A program made the position numbers and the translations under genes. This document shows, piece after piece, positions 55,998 through 64,000 of a stretch of DNA of 64,000 nucleotides. A model generated the notes under the pieces. The model saw only the letters and a list, made by a program, of their open reading frames with translations. It was not told the DNA's origin and did no database searches. Every line of letters starts with the position of its first letter. Position 1 is the stretch's first letter. Source of the DNA: Actinomycetaceae bacterium MB13-C1-2 (GTDB lineage: Bacteria > Actinomycetota > Actinomycetes > Actinomycetales > Actinomycetaceae); NCBI GenBank assembly GCA_035621235.1, contig CP141731.1, positions 806,001 to 870,000 on the forward strand, written 5' to 3'.

Positions 55998-57383
55998 CTA
56001 GTTCGTCGTCTGGAGTTCACCCATTCTGTCAGAGAAGGCTCTGATGGCGTTGGCTATTGCTCTTAGAAGCATGAACCATCCGGCGAACGCGACCCACAGC
56101 CAGCCGAGTGCAATGGTTTGTCCGGCTGCATCCAGCGGTTCGTGCATGGAAATCCACCACATGAGGCCACCCAGCGCGGGCAGGTAGAGAACTAGGGTCA
56201 GTAGGCCCATCTTCGCCAGATATCGTCCCTCGGCTGCTCCGATAAGCACTCCGTCGAGGATAAACACCACTCCGGCTATGGGCATAAGGAGCCCCGCGAT
56301 CAAAAGACCGCGACTCGCGACAGTGTGCATCTGCGGATCTGACCCGAAAAGCAGAGGTAACCAGTGGGAGGTGATCGCGACCAGCAGTCCCAGTATCCCG
56401 GCTCCAACTAGTCCCCAGAGCGTGAGTCTGCGTACAAGGGATCGGAGTTCATCACGGCGACCCGCACCTAGTGAGACCCCAACCAATGATTGCGCTGCGA
56501 TGGCCAACGCGTCCAAGGCGAACGCCGTCATTGACCAGATTGAGTTGACTACCTGGTGACCGGCGAGAGCCAGCATGCCGGCTCTCGTCGCCACAAACAC
56601 AGTTGCCAACAGAGCCGCACGAAGTGAGATGGTTCGGATGAACAAAGGAAAGCCCTCGGACGCGGACGAGAGAACCCCTGAGGTAGAAGGATGAAGTTTC
56701 ACCCCGCGCTCGCGGGCCTGACTGGCAACTTTGAAAACAAGCATTGCTGCCATCAGCGTTTGGGTGATTGAAAGTCCGATTCCTGCGCCAAGGATCCCCA
56801 GTCCCGCTCCATAAATCAAAGTGGCGTTGAGGATGACGTTGATGACCGAGCCGATGGCCAGAACGTAGAGGGGAGTTTTCATGTCAAGCAGACCCCGAAG
56901 GGTACCGGTGGCCGCCAAGATAACCAGCATCCCAATCATCCCGAAAGATGCGGCGCGGAGGTAGGTGATGGCACCGACTGCCACCTCACCCTCGGCGCCC
57001 ATTACTGAAACCACCCAGGGGGCTCCGGCGACAAGGGCAATAACCAGGACAATTCCGAGTCCTAGGGCGAGCCACATTGCTTCGATACCCCCGCGGATAC
57101 CCTCATTCGGTTTGACCGAACCCAGAGCGCGAGCGGTGATCGCGGTGGTCGAGTAGGCGAGAAAGACAAAGACTCCGACCAGGGTTGTGAGGATGGTGGA
57201 AGCGAGCGAAAGGGAGGCGAGTGGTGCGGTCCCAAGGTGCCCGACCATGACCGAGTCGATGAGAGTCAAAAGCGGCTCAATGACGAGGGATCCGAGTGCG
57301 GGAACTGCCAGTGCGAGGATGCCCCGCGCTGAACTATCGACCTGCGGTCTAGGGTTGTTATCCCCCGAATTCGACTCACTCAT
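55998..57383 (-). CDS. MATE-family efflux transporter (DinF-like)
   Basis: The 461-residue protein has twelve hydrophobic segments. They start with ALAVPALGSLVIEPLLTLIDSVMVGHLG (in part EPLLTLIDSVMVGHLG), and the second half repeats with ISLRAALLATVFVATRAG and ALAGHQVVNSIWSM. The DinF subgroup is suggested by the LFSDMGELQ-type cytosolic end and the overall helix pattern. It should export small molecules in exchange for sodium or protons; the substrate is unknown. It lies between rpsF and dnaB, pointing left. Confidence 0.9.
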   Translation of the reverse strand: MSESNSGDNNPRPQVDSSARGILALAVPALGSLVIEPLLTLIDSVMVGHLGTAPLASLSLASTILTTLVGVFVFLAYSTTAITARALGSVKPNEGIRGGIEAMWLALGLGIVLVIALVAGAPWVVSVMGAEGEVAVGAITYLRAASFGMIGMLVILAATGTLRGLLDMKTPLYVLAIGSVINVILNATLIYGAGLGILGAGIGLSITQTLMAAMLVFKVASQARERGVKLHPSTSGVLSSASEGFPLFIRTISLRAALLATVFVATRAGMLALAGHQVVNSIWSMTAFALDALAIAAQSLVGVSLGAGRRDELRSLVRRLTLWGLVGAGILGLLVAITSHWLPLLFGSDPQMHTVASRGLLIAGLLMPIAGVVFILDGVLIGAAEGRYLAKMGLLTLVLYLPALGGLMWWISMHEPLDAAGQTIALGWLWVAFAGWFMLLRAIANAIRAFSDRMGELQTTN

Positions 57384-57689
57384 CTATTTCCACCAATTTC
57401 GTCTCCAATATTTATCCCCAGGCTGTGGACTGGTCTGTGGATAGGGCTTTTTCTAGGGATTGAGCCTATTTCGAAAAACATGAAAGTCCGTGTTTGGTCC
57501 TCTATCGTCAACAAGACCACTACGCTATCCTCATTTGCTCCACAGTTAATTCACAGTTCGTAACATGATTGTCCCTAGTTCTTCACACTCTATCCACATT
57601 GAGAATTGGCGTTATGCGCCGCCGATCCCTATCCTGCGAACACTGGCTGTATGTTGGTGAGAATCAGGCAGTGGTAGAGGAGAGCGGAT
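57384..57689. promoter_or_regulatory. Divergent MATE-dnaB region with DnaA-box-like sites
   Basis: This gene-free stretch has TGTGGATAG at 57436-57444 and CTATCCACA at 57590-57598, each one base from the perfect DnaA box, in opposite directions. Additional TCCACAG/TCACAG words lie between them. It should carry the dnaB promoter. Confidence 0.5.
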
Positions 57690-59039
57690 TTGGACAGCGA
57701 TTCATTTGACCGCATCCCGCCTCAAGCTCCCGAGGCCGAGCAGTCGGTTCTCGGATCAATGCTTCTGTCTAAGGACGTCATTGGTGACGTGGGCGAAATG
57801 CTCAAGGGTACCGACTTCTACAAGCCGGCAAACGAGACTGTCTTTGACACGATCCTGGCGCTGTATTCGCGGGGTGAGCCAGCCGATCCGATAACTGTTG
57901 CTGAGCAGTTGTCACGCGAGGGTGCGTTGGGTCGGATCGGAGGAGCCGCCTACCTGCACACTCTGGTGGCGATGGTGCCGACCGCAGCGAACGCTACCTA
58001 CTACGCGCAGATCGTTCGCGACAAGGCGCGCCTTCGCGGATTGGTGAGTGCGGGAACGCGGATTGTCCAACTCGGCTATGCCGAGGATGGTGGAGAAGTC
58101 GACGGACTTTTGGACTTGGCGCAGTCCGAGATCATGGCAGTCTCCGAGTCGCGTAGCGGTCAAGATTACGTTGACCTTGCGACACTGTCGGAGGAGGCGC
58201 TCGGAGAACTCAACGACATTGCCGCCAACAAAGGTAAGTTGAACGGTGTTCCAACCGGGTTTGCGGACCTCGATCGCCTGACGCAGGGTCTGCACGGGGG
58301 TCAGATGATCATCATCGCTGCGCGCCCGGCAATGGGTAAATCGACACTGGCCCTCGACTTCTCCAGGGCGGCCGCAATTCATAGCGACATCCCGGTCGCG
58401 GTGTTCTCTCTTGAGATGTCTCGCTCGGAGATCGCAATGCGTCTTTTCTCAGCGGAGACGGGGGTTTGGCTCTCGAAGATGCGTTCAGGAGACATGAATG
58501 CAAACGACTGGAAGATCATGTCGAAGCGGGTCTCAGAGATCTCGTCTGCGCCGCTATTCGTTGATGATTCTCCGAACATGTCAATGAATGAGATCCGCTC
58601 AAAATGCCGCCGCCTGAAGCAGCAGAGTAACCTCGGGCTGGTCATAATCGACTATTTGCAACTGATGTCGTCAGGTCGCGCGGTTGAGTCGAGGCAGCAA
58701 GAGGTTAGTGAGTTCTCGCGGTCCCTGAAGCTGTTGGCGAAGGAACTCGACGTTCCAGTGGTGGCTGTGGCTCAGTTGAATCGTGGGCCCGAGGCGAGGG
58801 CTGATCACCGACCGATGCTGGCTGATCTGCGCGAGTCGGGCTCGCTCGAACAAGACGCGGATGTGGTTATTCTGTTGAACCGGCCGGAGTATTACGATCC
58901 GGATGATCGTCCGGGAGAGGCAGACATTATTGTGGCAAAGCACAGGAATGGGCCGACTGATACGATCCCGGTCGTTTTCAAGGGTGCGCAAGCACACTTC
59001 GCGAACATGGCAACGATCCCGGCCCCGGGAGATTTCTAG
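57690..59039 (+). CDS. dnaB: Replicative DNA helicase DnaB
   Basis: TTG 57690 is preceded by AGGAGAG. The 449-residue protein has an N-terminal domain with PPQAPEAEQSVLGSMLL and a RecA-like domain with Walker A AARPAMGKSTLALDF near residue 215 and SLEMSRSEIAMRL. Walker B follows in LVIIDYLQLM near 320, then LKLLAKELDVPVVAVAQLNR and DLRESGSLEQDADVV. It forms the hexamer that opens the fork. No intein is present although actinobacterial dnaB often carries one. The helicase loader candidate DciA is coded at 31884-32510. Confidence 0.97.
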   Translation: MDSDSFDRIPPQAPEAEQSVLGSMLLSKDVIGDVGEMLKGTDFYKPANETVFDTILALYSRGEPADPITVAEQLSREGALGRIGGAAYLHTLVAMVPTAANATYYAQIVRDKARLRGLVSAGTRIVQLGYAEDGGEVDGLLDLAQSEIMAVSESRSGQDYVDLATLSEEALGELNDIAANKGKLNGVPTGFADLDRLTQGLHGGQMIIIAARPAMGKSTLALDFSRAAAIHSDIPVAVFSLEMSRSEIAMRLFSAETGVWLSKMRSGDMNANDWKIMSKRVSEISSAPLFVDDSPNMSMNEIRSKCRRLKQQSNLGLVIIDYLQLMSSGRAVESRQQEVSEFSRSLKLLAKELDVPVVAVAQLNRGPEARADHRPMLADLRESGSLEQDADVVILLNRPEYYDPDDRPGEADIIVAKHRNGPTDTIPVVFKGAQAHFANMATIPAPGDF

Positions 59040-59088
59040 CCGTGTTTAGGCGCGGACGGGTTCGAAGCGGTGTCTCCCTTCTCAGTTC

Positions 59089-59415
59089 CTAAGCTGAATC
59101 GGAGAGGTAACTCCGAATAGCGCTCTCTATTTGGGGGAGGTCCTTTTGAACCGTTGCGGCAACCGCCTCTGGATCGACGGTCATATATCCATGAGCTATT
59201 CGATTGCGCATCCCACGCATCAGTTTCCAGTTTTCGCCAAAGCTCTCCATAAGAGTCAACTCAGACAAACGCGAAAGAGTATCGATCATTGTTGCTAACC
59301 GAAGCGCGATCGCATCGACTACAACTTCGTCCTCCAAATTGCGCTTGGAATACTCGAGTATCTTAGCTAGCTGGACAAGCGCCTCCTCAAATAACTCCAC
59401 TTCGGTCATCTTCAC
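59089..59415 (-). CDS. hepT: HepT-like HEPN ribonuclease toxin
   Basis: The 108-residue, helical protein carries RNRIAHGY at residues 70-77, the RX4HXY motif of HepT toxins. The helices around it (ALVQLAKILEYS, VVVDAIALRLATMIDTLSRL) fit the DUF86 HEPN fold. HepT cuts RNA and is silenced when its MntA partner adds AMP units to the tyrosine of the motif. It follows mntA with a 4-base overlap and ends 50 bases beyond the dnaB stop on the other strand. Confidence 0.85.
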   Translation of the reverse strand: MKMTEVELFEEALVQLAKILEYSKRNLEDEVVVDAIALRLATMIDTLSRLSELTLMESFGENWKLMRGMRNRIAHGYMTVDPEAVAATVQKDLPQIESAIRSYLSDSA

Positions 59416-59885
59416 AGCGGTACCGCCTCACTCAGTATTTGATCTCGAAGATCTGCGCGAAGTGCATTGTCAAGAACCAGGTCAACGGGCACCCCGAGCA
59501 GATCGTGGAGACGCTCACCAATCCTGGCCTGATCCATCAAGCTAAGGGGCATGCTTGGCGTCACCAGCAGATCTATGTCCGAGCCCTCGGTATCTTGTCC
59601 TCTCGCAGTCGATCCGAACACGCGGGGATTGGAAAGTCCCTCCAAGGTGAGTATCGCCCGGAGTTCCGACAAGTTTCGACGTAGCAAGATGCCGCCCTGG
59701 CTGTGACCATGGAACCGAATGAGGCGGTTCACTTCCGGCTGGCTTCTGCCAACGGCCTTCGCGATCTCACGTTGAGACATCCCGGATGTGTGAGCTTCTC
59801 TAACCGCAGCGACGAGTTGATTGCGCCCTTCGGTTAGAAGCCGCTCCGCTTCCTTTGCTCGTAATTCAAGCGTTCCCGTGTCCAC
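59412..59885 (-). CDS. mntA: MntA-like nucleotidyltransferase antitoxin with N-terminal HTH
   Basis: The 157-residue protein begins with a helix-turn-helix (MSQREIAKAVGRSQPEVNRL, residues 36-55). A minimal nucleotidyltransferase domain follows with VFGSTARGQDTEGSDIDLLV near residue 88, matching GSX10DXD. LMDQARIGERLHDLLGVPVDLV is next. MntA antitoxins adenylylate HepT. The added DNA-binding domain implies direct autoregulation, probably at the inverted repeat in its promoter. Start is GTG 59885 without ribosome site. Confidence 0.85.
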   Translation of the reverse strand: MDTGTLELRAKEAERLLTEGRNQLVAAVREAHTSGMSQREIAKAVGRSQPEVNRLIRFHGHSQGGILLRRNLSELRAILTLEGLSNPRVFGSTARGQDTEGSDIDLLVTPSMPLSLMDQARIGERLHDLLGVPVDLVLDNALRADLRDQILSEAVPL

Positions 59886-59891
59886 ATAAGG

Positions 59892-59919
59892 ATGATAGCA
59901 AATACTATCGCATAAACAA
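59892..59919 (-). promoter_or_regulatory. Probable leaderless promoter of mntA-hepT with operator
   Basis: On the minus strand TTGTTT (plus 59914-59919) and TATCAT (plus 59892-59897) are 16 bases apart, and the GTG starts 7 bases after the -10. GATAG-N6-CTATC at 59894-59909 is a 5-bp inverted repeat over the -10 and the spacer. The 234 bases 59886-60119 hold no gene otherwise. Confidence 0.5.
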
Positions 59920-60119
59920 TGGCGAGGGTATTCGCGTCGAAGGCGGTGCGGTTTGTCCTGTTCGGTTCCTGAGGGAGACCTAAATCCCTGACGCCAGTGT
60001 TACTAATATGGCGTCTGTCACGGCTTGTGGACCAAACGGCGACCCTTTGCTTTCGTTGCAATCTTGCTAATTTCCCTCGCAATGTCTTTGAGGTCTGACT
60101 TCAGTCCTACCCTCGAAAC

Positions 60120-60689
60120 ATGGTCGAAATACGAATCCATGGGCGAGGAGGCCAAGGAGTCGTTACCGCATCCGACATGGTGGCTATGGCAGCCTTCAAA
60201 GAAGGACACCACGCACAAGCCTTTCCATCGTTTGGTTCGGAACGCACTGGCGCTCCCGTAGTTAGTTTCTGCCGTGTCTCCGACAGCGAGATCAGGACGC
60301 GCGAACCCGTCCTCGAACCCGACATAGTCATCGTTCAGGACCCGACGCTGCTGTCGGTAATGGACGTCTTCTCGGGGATGAAACCGGACGGATACGCGCT
60401 CATCAACACCGGCCGCTCCGTTCAGGAACTGAGGGACGAGGGGCTAATCGACACCGCTGTCGGCGACAAGATCATCACCGTCCCCGCTTCGGAGATCGCT
60501 CGTGAACACGTTGGTCGGCCCCTCCCCAATGCGGCGCTTTTGGGGGCAATGGCCGCATACACAAAGCTCGTTGACATTAGCAGTGTCGAAGACGCAATCC
60601 ACCAGCGCTTCAAGGGCAGACTCGGCGACTCGAACGCGTCCGCGGCCAGAGCCGCATACGACTTCGTAAAGGAAAGTGGCAATGCTTGA
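60120..60689 (+). CDS. porG: 2-oxoacid:acceptor oxidoreductase gamma subunit
   Basis: The 189-residue protein opens with EIRIHGRGGQGVVTASDM, then HAQAFPSFGSERTGAPV, and later PDIVIVQDPTLL, the order of pyruvate:ferredoxin oxidoreductase gamma subunits. It begins a gamma-alpha-beta operon; its stop overlaps porA by 8 bases. The complex oxidises a 2-oxoacid with CoA and reduces ferredoxin or flavodoxin. Whether the substrate is pyruvate or a branched 2-oxoacid cannot be told from the sequence. Confidence 0.92.
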   Translation: MVEIRIHGRGGQGVVTASDMVAMAAFKEGHHAQAFPSFGSERTGAPVVSFCRVSDSEIRTREPVLEPDIVIVQDPTLLSVMDVFSGMKPDGYALINTGRSVQELRDEGLIDTAVGDKIITVPASEIAREHVGRPLPNAALLGAMAAYTKLVDISSVEDAIHQRFKGRLGDSNASAARAAYDFVKESGNA

Positions 60690-61938
60690 GCAAATCGAGG
60701 GTTCGCAGGCAATGGCGAAGGCGGTCTCGCACTGTCATCCCGAGGTGATTGCTGCTTACCCAATCAGCCCCCAAACCCACATCGTTGAGGCATTGTCGGC
60801 CCTGTATAAGGAGGGCAAGCTCGGGAATTGCCAATACATCAACATGGAGTCTGAGTTCGGTGCCATGTCCGCCTGTATCGGCGCCTCGGCGTCCGGCGCG
60901 AGAACCTACACGGCAACCGCTTCCCAGGGTCTACTATTCATGGTCGAGGCGGTATACAACGCCTCCGGCCTCGGACTTCCCATCGTCATGACGGTGGCCA
61001 ACCGCGCGATCGGGGCCCCGATCAACATCTGGAATGACCACACGGACGCCATGAGTCAACGCGATTCCGGCTGGCTGCAGCTCTATGCTGAGAACAATCA
61101 GGAAGCGGCCGATCTGCACGTCCAGGCATTCCGAATCGCCGAAGAACTTTCACTTCCCGTCATGGTCTGCATGGATGGCTTCATTCTTACCCACGCGGTC
61201 GAGGTCGTGGACATCCCAGACCAGGAGGACGTTGATAGGTTCCTCCCCGCATATGAACCGCGTCAGGTTCTAGACCCCGCCAAGCCGCTCTCCATCGGTG
61301 CAATGGTTGGCCCTGAAGCCTATACCGAGGTCCGCTACCTCGCCCACCACCGCCAGATGCAAGCCCTCGACCTCATCCCCGAAGTCCAGAAGGAATGGCA
61401 GGCGATTTTCGGCCGTGACTCCGGCGGCCTGGTTAAGCCCTACCGGCTGGATGACGCGGAAACCGTAGTCATCGCCCTCGGCTCGGTCCTCGGAACCATC
61501 AAGGACGTCGTTGACGAACGACGCGCGAAGGGGGAGAAGGTCGGAGTCCTCGGAATCGTCAGTTTCCGTCCGTTCCCAACTGAGGCGGTACGCGAAGCTC
61601 TGGCGCACGTGAAGCGGGTGATCGTGGTAGAGAAGGCGTTCTCGGTGGGTATCGGCGGCATCGTCGGCGCCCACATCCGCCCGGCAATCCCTGCGGACAC
61701 CTCGATGTATGAGGTTGTTGCTGGCCTGGGTGGTCGTCCAATCACCAAGCACTCCCTCCACGGGATGCTGGACCAGGCGATGTCAGACACCATCGAGCCC
61801 CTCACCTTCCTCGATCTCGACAAGGAACTTGTTGAACACGAACTTGAGCGTGAGGAGCAGACAAGGCAGTCCGGACCCGCTGCTGAGAACCTGATGCGCC
61901 ACGCCCGCGAGCGCGCCGATGAGGCGTTGGGGCGCTGA
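60682..61938 (+). CDS. porA: 2-oxoacid:acceptor oxidoreductase alpha subunit
   Basis: ATG 60682 with AAAGGAAAG upstream starts a 418-residue protein: AYPISPQTHIVEALSAL near residue 28, MESEFGAMSACIGASASGA, TATASQGLLFMVEAVYNASGL and GAPINIWNDHTDAMSQRD. The C-terminal transketolase-like domain follows (VVIALGSVLGTIKDVVDE, VGVLGIVSFRPFPTEAV). It supplies the catalytic pocket beside the TPP-binding beta subunit. The last 25 residues are charged. Confidence 0.95.
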   Translation: MLEQIEGSQAMAKAVSHCHPEVIAAYPISPQTHIVEALSALYKEGKLGNCQYINMESEFGAMSACIGASASGARTYTATASQGLLFMVEAVYNASGLGLPIVMTVANRAIGAPINIWNDHTDAMSQRDSGWLQLYAENNQEAADLHVQAFRIAEELSLPVMVCMDGFILTHAVEVVDIPDQEDVDRFLPAYEPRQVLDPAKPLSIGAMVGPEAYTEVRYLAHHRQMQALDLIPEVQKEWQAIFGRDSGGLVKPYRLDDAETVVIALGSVLGTIKDVVDERRAKGEKVGVLGIVSFRPFPTEAVREALAHVKRVIVVEKAFSVGIGGIVGAHIRPAIPADTSMYEVVAGLGGRPITKHSLHGMLDQAMSDTIEPLTFLDLDKELVEHELEREEQTRQSGPAAENLMRHARERADEALGR

Positions 61939-61948
61939 GGAGGAAGCC

Positions 61949-63532
61949 ATGAAAGTTGAACTAGGAATTCCCGAGACCCGCGAGACTGCCGTTCCGGCGC
62001 GTGAGTCAGTCAAGTTTTACCAGGTTGGCTCTTACGCAGTGGGCAACCGACTCGCGGAGGTCATTGACCGCTCGATCCAGTCGGATCCGGACCGCTTCAA
62101 CTCGCTCACCTCGGGCCACCGCGCCTGCCAGGGCTGCGGTGAGGCGCTCGGAGCCAGATACGCGCTAGACACCGCAATGGCCGCCACCGAGGGTGACCTT
62201 GTTGCGGTTAACGCGACTGGTTGCCTGGAGGTTTTCTCCACTCCATATCCGGAATCCGCGTGGACAGTTCCGTGGCTTCACTCCCTATTCGGCAACGCGC
62301 CCGCCGTCGCAACGGGTGTCGCCGCAGCCATGAAAGCCAAGGGCCGGGCAACCCGCGTTGTTGCACAGGGAGGCGACGGCGGCACGGTCGATATCGGCAT
62401 GGGCTGTCTCTCGGGCATGTTCGAGCGCAACGACGACGTCCTCTACGTCTGCTACGACAACGAGGCGTATATGAACACCGGCGTGCAGCGCTCAGGTGCC
62501 ACTCCGCCAACGGCCCGCACCGCAACCACACAGCCGGTTGGCGAGCACCCCGGCAATGTCTTTGGTCAGGGCAAAGACATGGCCCGCATTGCCATGGCAC
62601 ACGAAATCCCCTATGTCGCTACCGCCACCGTCGCCGACCTCCGCGACCTGGAATACAAAGTCCGTAAGGCGATGACCTTCAGCGGGGCCCGCTACATTCA
62701 CGTGCTGGTGCCGTGCCCGCTGGGCTGGGGTACCCCCTCAAACGAAACCATCAAGTTGGCACGCCTTGCCACCCAAACCGGCTTCTTCCCGGTGTTCGAG
62801 GCGGAAGCGGGCGAGGTTACCTCGGTCCAGAAGATTCGCCGTCCGGCACCCGTAGAGGAGTACCTGAAGAGCCAGCGTCGCTTCTCGCACCTGTTCCGTC
62901 CGGAGAGGGACGAGGAGGGATTGGCTCGGCTTCAGGCCATCTGCGACCGGAACATCCGTCGCTACGGACTTATCGAACCGGATCTGCTAGACGAGGACGT
63001 CCTCGCTCGAGTCATTGACGCCCCGTCCGATCCAGAGGGACGCTACGACAAGTACATCCACGCCGCCTCGGAAACCAAGCGAGCGCAGGCGGAGATGGCA
63101 TCTGCGGCGACGGCAGCCAGGGAGAAACTGGCGGGCGAGAGTTTCTCGACGGTGATGCGACCCGAGGTGGAACGCGGCGAGCTATCCTTCGCTGATCCCG
63201 CGCTCGGACACTCGCACGTCCGGGCAGGCTCGGGCACAGCCGAAGACACGCCATTGGAACGCCGTCGCCTGGCCGAAGAGGAGCACGACGTGATCGATGC
63301 AGCCGCTTCGATGGGCGTACCGGAACAAGCAGAGGTGGCCGAACAAGCCTCGCTTTCCCAGGCGGAGAAGGTCTCCCCGCCCGGAGTCTTCGATGTCGGT
63401 GACGATCGGACGTTAGATTCGCGCCTGGACACCATTGATTCGGGTCTAGGAGTCATTAGCGACGGTGAGGCACCCAAGGGGGACGAGGGCACGCCCGGCG
63501 AAGGCCTCGTTGCAGAAGAAGGGACGCTCTAG
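61949..63532 (+). CDS. porB: 2-oxoacid:acceptor oxidoreductase beta subunit with acidic C-terminal extension
   Basis: ATG 61949 follows GAGGAGGAAG. The 527-residue protein has HRACQGCGEALGARYAL near residue 60 with two cysteines for an iron-sulfur cluster. The TPP site is VVAQGGDGGTVDIGMGCLSG near 138 and VCYDNEAYMNTGVQRSG, and the substrate loop is LVPCPLGWGTPS. The usual beta subunit of about 310-330 residues ends near RRFSHLFRPERDEEGLARL. The remaining 190 residues are acidic and Ala-rich, apparently disordered, and carry no recognised domain. It is co-transcribed with porG and porA. Confidence 0.92.
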   Translation: MKVELGIPETRETAVPARESVKFYQVGSYAVGNRLAEVIDRSIQSDPDRFNSLTSGHRACQGCGEALGARYALDTAMAATEGDLVAVNATGCLEVFSTPYPESAWTVPWLHSLFGNAPAVATGVAAAMKAKGRATRVVAQGGDGGTVDIGMGCLSGMFERNDDVLYVCYDNEAYMNTGVQRSGATPPTARTATTQPVGEHPGNVFGQGKDMARIAMAHEIPYVATATVADLRDLEYKVRKAMTFSGARYIHVLVPCPLGWGTPSNETIKLARLATQTGFFPVFEAEAGEVTSVQKIRRPAPVEEYLKSQRRFSHLFRPERDEEGLARLQAICDRNIRRYGLIEPDLLDEDVLARVIDAPSDPEGRYDKYIHAASETKRAQAEMASAATAAREKLAGESFSTVMRPEVERGELSFADPALGHSHVRAGSGTAEDTPLERRRLAEEEHDVIDAAASMGVPEQAEVAEQASLSQAEKVSPPGVFDVGDDRTLDSRLDTIDSGLGVISDGEAPKGDEGTPGEGLVAEEGTL

Positions 63533-63534
63533 AA

Positions 63535-64000
63535 ATGACAACTACACAGGCACTTCGTTCCTCTGACGAACAAGCGGCGACAGAACCGTTTGCAATCACC
63601 CTTGAGGTTGGCTCCTCGCTTCTCAACGAGACGGGCTCATGGCGCACCGAGCGCCCGGTCTACGTCGATCTTCTCCCGCCCTGCAATCAGGGTTGCCCTG
63701 CGGGAGAGAACATTCAGCAGTGGCTCTACCGCGCGGAGGAGGGCGATTACGAGGGTGCGTGGCGGCAGATCATGGCCGACAATCCGCTTCCGGCAGTGAT
63801 GGGTCGAGTCTGTTACCACCCCTGCCAGACCGCGTGTAACCGTGCGCAGGTCGACGAGGCCGTTGGGATCAACTCAATTGAACGCTTCCTGGGTGACAAG
63901 GCAATCGACGAGGGGTGGAAGGTTTCGGTTACTGCTCCGCCCTCGGGCAAACGAGTCCTGATTGTCGGAGCGGGACCCTCCGGGCTATCCGCTGCCTATC
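63535..64000 (+). CDS. GltD/NfnB-like iron-sulfur flavoprotein (partial, cut by window end)
   Basis: ATG 63535 lies 2 bases after the porB stop. The visible 155 residues hold the Fer4_20-type N-terminal domain: PPCNQGCPAGENIQQWL, and MGRVCYHPCQTACNR, with the cysteines that bind two iron-sulfur clusters. VNEAVGINSIERF-type EAVGINSIERFLGD follows, and then the FAD-binding start RVLIVGAGPSGLSAAY. Relatives move electrons between NAD(P)H and ferredoxin or glutamate synthase. Next to porGAB it may link reduced ferredoxin with NADP. No separate ferredoxin gene is visible in the operon up to the edge. Confidence 0.9.
   Translation, partial: MTTTQALRSSDEQAATEPFAITLEVGSSLLNETGSWRTERPVYVDLLPPCNQGCPAGENIQQWLYRAEEGDYEGAWRQIMADNPLPAVMGRVCYHPCQTACNRAQVDEAVGINSIERFLGDKAIDEGWKVSVTAPPSGKRVLIVGAGPSGLSAAY

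Noticed and set aside
57690-59039. Possible intein in dnaB
   Set aside because: The Walker A and B regions are uninterrupted and the length is normal for an intein-free DnaB.

Overview
The window is the replication-origin neighbourhood of a moderately high-GC actinobacterial chromosome. The order dnaB / rpsF-ssb-rpsR-rplI / penicillin-binding protein / cca / NUDIX-DUF6049-murJ-trxB / parB-parA-rsmG-jag-yidC-yidD-rnpA-rpmH / dnaA-dnaN-recF-dciA-gyrB-gyrA-DUF3566-tRNA-Ile-tRNA-Ala is typical of Actinomycetota. Several family markers (DUF6049, DUF3566, a DLW-39-like peptide, a GuaB1-type protein, a MurJ with an extracellular C-terminal domain) fit the same group. A member of Actinomycetales, perhaps Actinomycetaceae, is my best guess; this is inference from gene content, not a database search.

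Layout. Bases 1-4,200 are a decaying area. A sugar ABC-transport operon has lost most of its ATPase and carries an in-frame stop in its epimerase gene. It is fused to a truncated HicB-type antitoxin and followed by an HNH endonuclease pseudogene. Bases 4,153-8,100 hold glycerate kinase, gluconate kinase, an intact HicAB module, a BrnT-like/ribbon-helix-helix toxin-antitoxin pair and a DUF3892 protein. Bases 8,440-20,266 are a complete type I-E CRISPR-Cas system (cas3-casA-casB-cas7-cas5-cas6e-cas1-cas2), all on the plus strand, followed by a very regular array of 45 repeats and 45 spacers. Bases 20,437-25,700 hold panD, guaB1, ybaK, an MFS exporter and an endonuclease/exonuclease/phosphatase protein. 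Bases 25,800-43,430 are the core replication and segregation block, with candidate origin sequences on both sides of dnaA and three perfect parS sites, two of them inside the parB reading frame. Bases 43,500-57,400 hold envelope and translation genes. dnaB, a HepT-MntA toxin-antitoxin module and a 2-oxoacid:ferredoxin oxidoreductase operon (gamma-alpha-beta plus an iron-sulfur flavoprotein cut by the window edge) close the window.

How the parts work together. dnaA, dnaN, recF, dnaB, gyrA and gyrB drive and resolve replication initiation. parA, parB and the parS sites segregate the new origins. rnpA, yidD, yidC and jag link RNA processing with membrane insertion. murJ, DUF6049 and the bifunctional PBP serve the cell wall. 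The CRISPR system and at least three toxin-antitoxin modules form a defence-rich segment on one side of the origin.

Most unusual points: the decay junction at about 2,860-2,880; probable leaderless promoters in front of all three toxin-antitoxin operons; a 16-bp inverted repeat pair in the cas3 upstream region; a 29-bp perfect inverted repeat upstream of gyrB; parS sites used as codons in parB; a MurJ whose expected pseudokinase is replaced by a disordered linker; tandem cysteine repeats at the end of the PBP; and a long acidic extension on the PorB subunit. I did not find a clear new multi-gene system. The nearest candidates are the BrnT-like/RHH pair and the structured region upstream of cas3.
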